Below, in pieces: positions 61,324 to 64,000 of a DNA stretch of 64,000 bases (positions within the stretch are counted from its first letter, which is position 1; every line of letters begins with the position of its first letter). The notes below the pieces were generated by a model. The model was not told where the DNA came from, made no database searches, and was given only the letters and a program-made list of their open reading frames with translations. The stretch is taken from positions 1 through 64,000 of the forward strand of contig NZ_AONQ01000005.1 of NCBI RefSeq assembly GCF_000342045.1. Direction: 5' to 3'. The position numbers were made by a program, and so were the translations under genes. This stretch comes from Paramagnetospirillum caucaseum. GTDB lineage: Bacteria > Pseudomonadota > Alphaproteobacteria > Rhodospirillales > Magnetospirillaceae.

Positions 61324-62473
61324 CCGCACCAAAATCGAATGGACCGATGCCACCTGGAACGCCCTACGCGGCTGCTCCAAGGTCTCGGCCGGCTGTACCA
61401 ACTGCTATGCCGAGGGTATGGCCGGGCGCTTCTCCGACCCTGGGCAATGGGGCTACGGCATCGCCACCCGCGAGCCGGAAAGCCTGGAACGCTATATCCT
61501 GCGGGGGCGCTGGACCGGAAAAGTGGTGCTGGACGAAAAGGCCCTGTTCAAGCCGCTGCACTGGAAGAAGCCACGCCGCATCTTCGTCACCAGTATCGGC
61601 GATCCATTCCACCCGGCGGTGACGGACGACATGTTGGACCGCCTGTTCGCGGTCATGGCGCTGGCACCCCAGCATACCTTCCAGCTGCTGACCAAACGGC
61701 CTGAGCGGATGCGGGCATATCTTGACGGCGCAGCAACTCCGATCCGAATTGCGTCGGCCTCGGTCAGCATGGCCGTTGGCGATCTGCGCTGGTCGAACCC
61801 TTGCGGAACGGATGGCTGGTGGCCGCTTCCCAACGTCTGGCTGGGCGTCTCGGTCGAAAACCAGCCGGCGGCAAACGAGCGCATTCCGCATCTGCTGGCG
61901 ACCCCGGCCACCATGCGGTTCCTGTCGTGCGAGCCGTTACTGGGGCCTCTGGACTTGGAGCGGTGGCTGCGCATCGACTGGCAGTGTCAGGGGTGCAAGG
62001 GGTTCTTTCGGGGAAGACACCGCAAAATCTGCCCAGACTGTGGGCGCGAAGAATTCTGGTCAGGAAGCCACGCTTTCAACGGGCGCAGCATGAAACCCAA
62101 TCCCGTGGTTCCGCCCCAAGGTGGACGCGGCATAGACTGGGTGATCGTCGGCGGAGAGAGCGGCCCCAAGGCCCGGCCCATGCACCCGGACTGGGCGATA
62201 GCCCTGCGCGACCAGTGCTCCGCCGCTGGCGTGCCATTCTTTTTCAAGCAATGGGGCGAATGGGGACCTTATGACGAGGACCACTGCCCTGCCACGGCCG
62301 ATATCGATCCATATGACGCCGACGAGCGCGGTATCTGGATGACCCCGGATGGGGGGCGCGCCAATTTCGGAACACGCTTCAATCGCAACGCCCAGATGAT
62401 CCGCATCGGCAAGAAGGCCGCCGGGCGACGGATCGACGGCCGGGAACACCTCGACGTCCCCATGGACCGCTGA
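61316..62473 (+). CDS. DUF5131 (phage Gp37/Gp68-type) protein
   Basis: The 385-residue protein has the family signature KIEWTDATWNALRGCSKVSA with Cys20, Cys27 and Cys30 (GCSKVSAGCTNCYAEGMAGR), later ILRGRWTGKVVLDEKALFKP, TSIGDPFHP and GGESGPKARPMHPDW. An insertion near 222-245 (CQGCKGFFRGRH...CPDCG) looks like an extra zinc ribbon. The cysteine triplet and barrel-like pattern suggest a radical-SAM-like or metal-dependent enzyme. The biochemical role is not established. Confidence 0.85.
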   Translation: MADRTKIEWTDATWNALRGCSKVSAGCTNCYAEGMAGRFSDPGQWGYGIATREPESLERYILRGRWTGKVVLDEKALFKPLHWKKPRRIFVTSIGDPFHPAVTDDMLDRLFAVMALAPQHTFQLLTKRPERMRAYLDGAATPIRIASASVSMAVGDLRWSNPCGTDGWWPLPNVWLGVSVENQPAANERIPHLLATPATMRFLSCEPLLGPLDLERWLRIDWQCQGCKGFFRGRHRKICPDCGREEFWSGSHAFNGRSMKPNPVVPPQGGRGIDWVIVGGESGPKARPMHPDWAIALRDQCSAAGVPFFFKQWGEWGPYDEDHCPATADIDPYDADERGIWMTPDGGRANFGTRFNRNAQMIRIGKKAAGRRIDGREHLDVPMDR

Positions 62474-62476
62474 CCC

Positions 62477-63736
62477 ATGGCTTCCGCCCCCGACCTCTTC
62501 GCCGGTAGCCAGCGCCTGCAGATGACCGAGAGCATCGAACTGACGGTGCAGTCGATGCAGGCCTATGCCCACGATCATGACCACTGGGGCATGGCGTGGT
62601 CGGGCGGCAAGGATTCCAGCGCCACCGTGACGCTGATCTGCTGGCTGATCGACACCGGCCGCATTCCGGCGCCGAGGTCGTTCACCGTGTTCTACGCCGA
62701 CACCCGGATGGAACTGACACCGTTGGCCATCGCCGCCCTGCAGATCATGGACGAGATGCGGGACAGGGGCATCGAGGTCCACGTGGTCCGCGCCCCGCTC
62801 GACAAACGGTACTTCGTTTACATCCTCGGCCGCGGCGTGCCGCCGCCCAACAACAACACGCTGCGCTGGTGTACCCGCCAGATCAAGATCGACCCCATGG
62901 GAGAAGCGGTGGCGCGGAAGCTCGACGAGATCGAGCGGAACCACAACGGCGGCCCCGGCTTGGACGGCGCCGATGGCCCGAAGCCGTTCCTGATGATCAC
63001 CGGCGTCCGCCAGGGCGAATCCGCCATGCGCGACCGCCGCATCGAGATGAGCTGCAGCAAGGACGGCGCCGAGTGCGGCCAAGGCTGGTACCAGAAGACG
63101 CTGCCCGAGGCCAAGGGCGTGCGGGGACGCATCGCCACCCTGGCGCCGCTGCTCCACTGGCGGGTCTGCCATGTGTGGGAGTGGCTGAAGCATTGGGCGC
63201 CCCAGCCACAGTTCGGCGACTGGTCCACCGCCATGATCGCCGACGCCTATGGCGGTGACGAGGCGGAGGAGATCAACGCCCGCACCGGCTGCATCGGTTG
63301 CCCCCTGGCCGCCAAGGACATGGCGCTGGATACCATCCTGCGCAATCCGGCATGGGCCTATCTGTCGCCGCTGAAGGGCCTGAAGCCGCTCTACCGCGAA
63401 CTGCGTCTGGCCAGGAACCGTCTGCGCCAGCCGGGCGGTGAACGGCGCCAGGACGGCACCCTGGCCAAGAACCAGCAGCGCATGGGGCCGCTGACGTTCG
63501 AGGCCCGGCTGATGGGCCTCGAACGCGTGCTGTCCATCCAGGCCGAGGTAAACACCGCCGCCGTCCGGCTCGGCCGCCCGCGCCTCGACCTGCTCGACGC
63601 CGAAGAGGAGGCCCGCATCCGCGATCTGATCGCCGGCAAGACCTGGCCGGATGGCTGGGCCGGAGATGAACCTACCGCCGATACCCCGCTGCCGGCCTAT
63701 TTCTCCGACGGCACCATCCAGCAGCTTCTGGTGTAG
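62477..63736 (+). CDS. PAPS-reductase / DndC-like PP-loop protein
   Basis: The 419-residue protein contains the PP-loop AWSGGKDSSATVTLICWLID (motif SGGKDSS at 42-48) and TLRWCTRQIKIDPMG, with later cysteines in RTGCIGCPLAAKDMA. This belongs to the phosphoadenosine-phosphosulfate reductase superfamily, which includes DndC of DNA phosphorothioation and many phage proteins of unknown substrate. Without dndA/B/D/E neighbours, a phosphorothioation role is not supported; nucleotide or tRNA sulfur chemistry is possible. Confidence 0.85.
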   Translation: MASAPDLFAGSQRLQMTESIELTVQSMQAYAHDHDHWGMAWSGGKDSSATVTLICWLIDTGRIPAPRSFTVFYADTRMELTPLAIAALQIMDEMRDRGIEVHVVRAPLDKRYFVYILGRGVPPPNNNTLRWCTRQIKIDPMGEAVARKLDEIERNHNGGPGLDGADGPKPFLMITGVRQGESAMRDRRIEMSCSKDGAECGQGWYQKTLPEAKGVRGRIATLAPLLHWRVCHVWEWLKHWAPQPQFGDWSTAMIADAYGGDEAEEINARTGCIGCPLAAKDMALDTILRNPAWAYLSPLKGLKPLYRELRLARNRLRQPGGERRQDGTLAKNQQRMGPLTFEARLMGLERVLSIQAEVNTAAVRLGRPRLDLLDAEEEARIRDLIAGKTWPDGWAGDEPTADTPLPAYFSDGTIQQLLV

Positions 63737-63738
63737 CG

Positions 63739-63987
63739 ATGGGTCGCCACAACCTCCCGCCCGGCATGCGCCGCCTCACCATGAGCCCCTGGGATGGCCC
63801 ACTGCCGCTCCCCGGCGAGTACCTGGCGACCTCCAACGGCCGCACCGCCTACCTCGTTCACGCGGCCCACCAGCGGCCCAAGGCCAGCGGCTTCCACGTC
63901 AACGTCGAGCCCATGGCGCGCACCAGCGTTCCGGCTGACGCGACGGTGCATTGGTTTCGCTGGCATCCGAGAGGGGAACGGCGATGA
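63739..63987 (+). CDS. Small phage protein
   Basis: The 82-residue protein (MGRHNLPPGMRRLTMSPWDG, then LPGEYLATSNGRTAYLVHAA) is short and beta-rich with a basic end (WFRWHPRGERR). It follows the PP-loop gene by two bases and overlaps the next start by ATGA. No function can be assigned. Confidence 0.6.
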   Translation: MGRHNLPPGMRRLTMSPWDGPLPLPGEYLATSNGRTAYLVHAAHQRPKASGFHVNVEPMARTSVPADATVHWFRWHPRGERR

Positions 63988-64000
63988 CCAACATCACCCT
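63984..64000 (+). CDS. Start of the next phage gene, cut by the window end
   Basis: An ATG overlapping the previous stop (ATGA) is preceded by GAGGGGAACGG and opens the frame MTNIT at the very end of the window. Only the first codons are visible, so the product cannot be identified. Its presence shows that the rightward phage operon continues beyond 64 kb. Confidence 0.6.

Noticed and set aside
62477-63736. DndC of a DNA phosphorothioation (Dnd) system
   Set aside because: No dndA, dndB, dndD or dndE neighbours are present. PP-loop PAPS-reductase-like proteins occur widely in phages without Dnd.

Overview
The window looks like a high-GC alphaproteobacterium, most probably a Magnetospirillum-type (magnetotactic or denitrifying) Rhodospirillales organism. 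The reasons are the complete Thauera/Magnetospirillum-style ATP-dependent benzoyl-CoA reductase cluster, two methyl-accepting chemotaxis proteins, and codon use with mostly G or C in third position. The species itself is inferred, not shown.

Region 1 (1-2.4 kb) is visibly AT-richer. It carries a tyrosine recombinase, a small coiled-coil protein and a stand-alone receiver protein, all on the minus strand. It looks like the end of an integrated element abutting the rpsD terminator. Region 2 (2.4-13.8 kb) is ordinary chromosome: rpsD, two chemoreceptors, trmJ-cimA (translationally coupled), two RlpA-like proteins, a PepSY protein, a class III CoA-transferase, a YdcF-like protein and a methyltransferase. 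Region 3 (13.8-25.3 kb) is the anaerobic benzoyl-CoA pathway. The minus strand reads had-oah-dch-bcrC-bcrB-bcrA-bcrD-ferredoxin. A divergent plus-strand set, korA-korB-ferritin-like gene, regenerates reduced ferredoxin.

Region 4 (about 25.45 kb to the end of the window and beyond) is a large prophage. From its left end the minus strand carries lysis genes, tail fibre, GTA-like tail genes, tape measure, tail assembly chaperones (with a probable -1 frameshift), tail tube, a Mu gpT-like capsid, a lambda-like protease with nested scaffold, portal, GpA/Nu1 terminase, a DnaB helicase, DNA methyltransferases and a Cro-like regulator. A CI-like S24 repressor (53.9-54.6 kb) separates this arm from a rightward early arm. 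The two arms start at two copies, in opposite orientation, of the same 41-bp promoter/operator element.

The rightward arm contains the most exciting system: a diversity-generating retroelement (DGR). It has two paralogous C-type-lectin-like (DUF1566-like) target genes with 84-nt variable repeats, an Avd accessory gene, one adenine-rich 84-nt template repeat and a DGR reverse transcriptase. Between them lie gapR-like, HD-hydrolase and ssb genes; ASCH, DUF5131 and PAPS-reductase-like genes follow. Every VR/TR difference (16 and 12 sites) falls at a template adenine, and each VR is followed by a GC-rich TTCG-loop hairpin. Unusually, the targets sit in a repressor-controlled early operon rather than beside the tail fibre, and the template repeat lies in a reading frame that is open into the reverse transcriptase.
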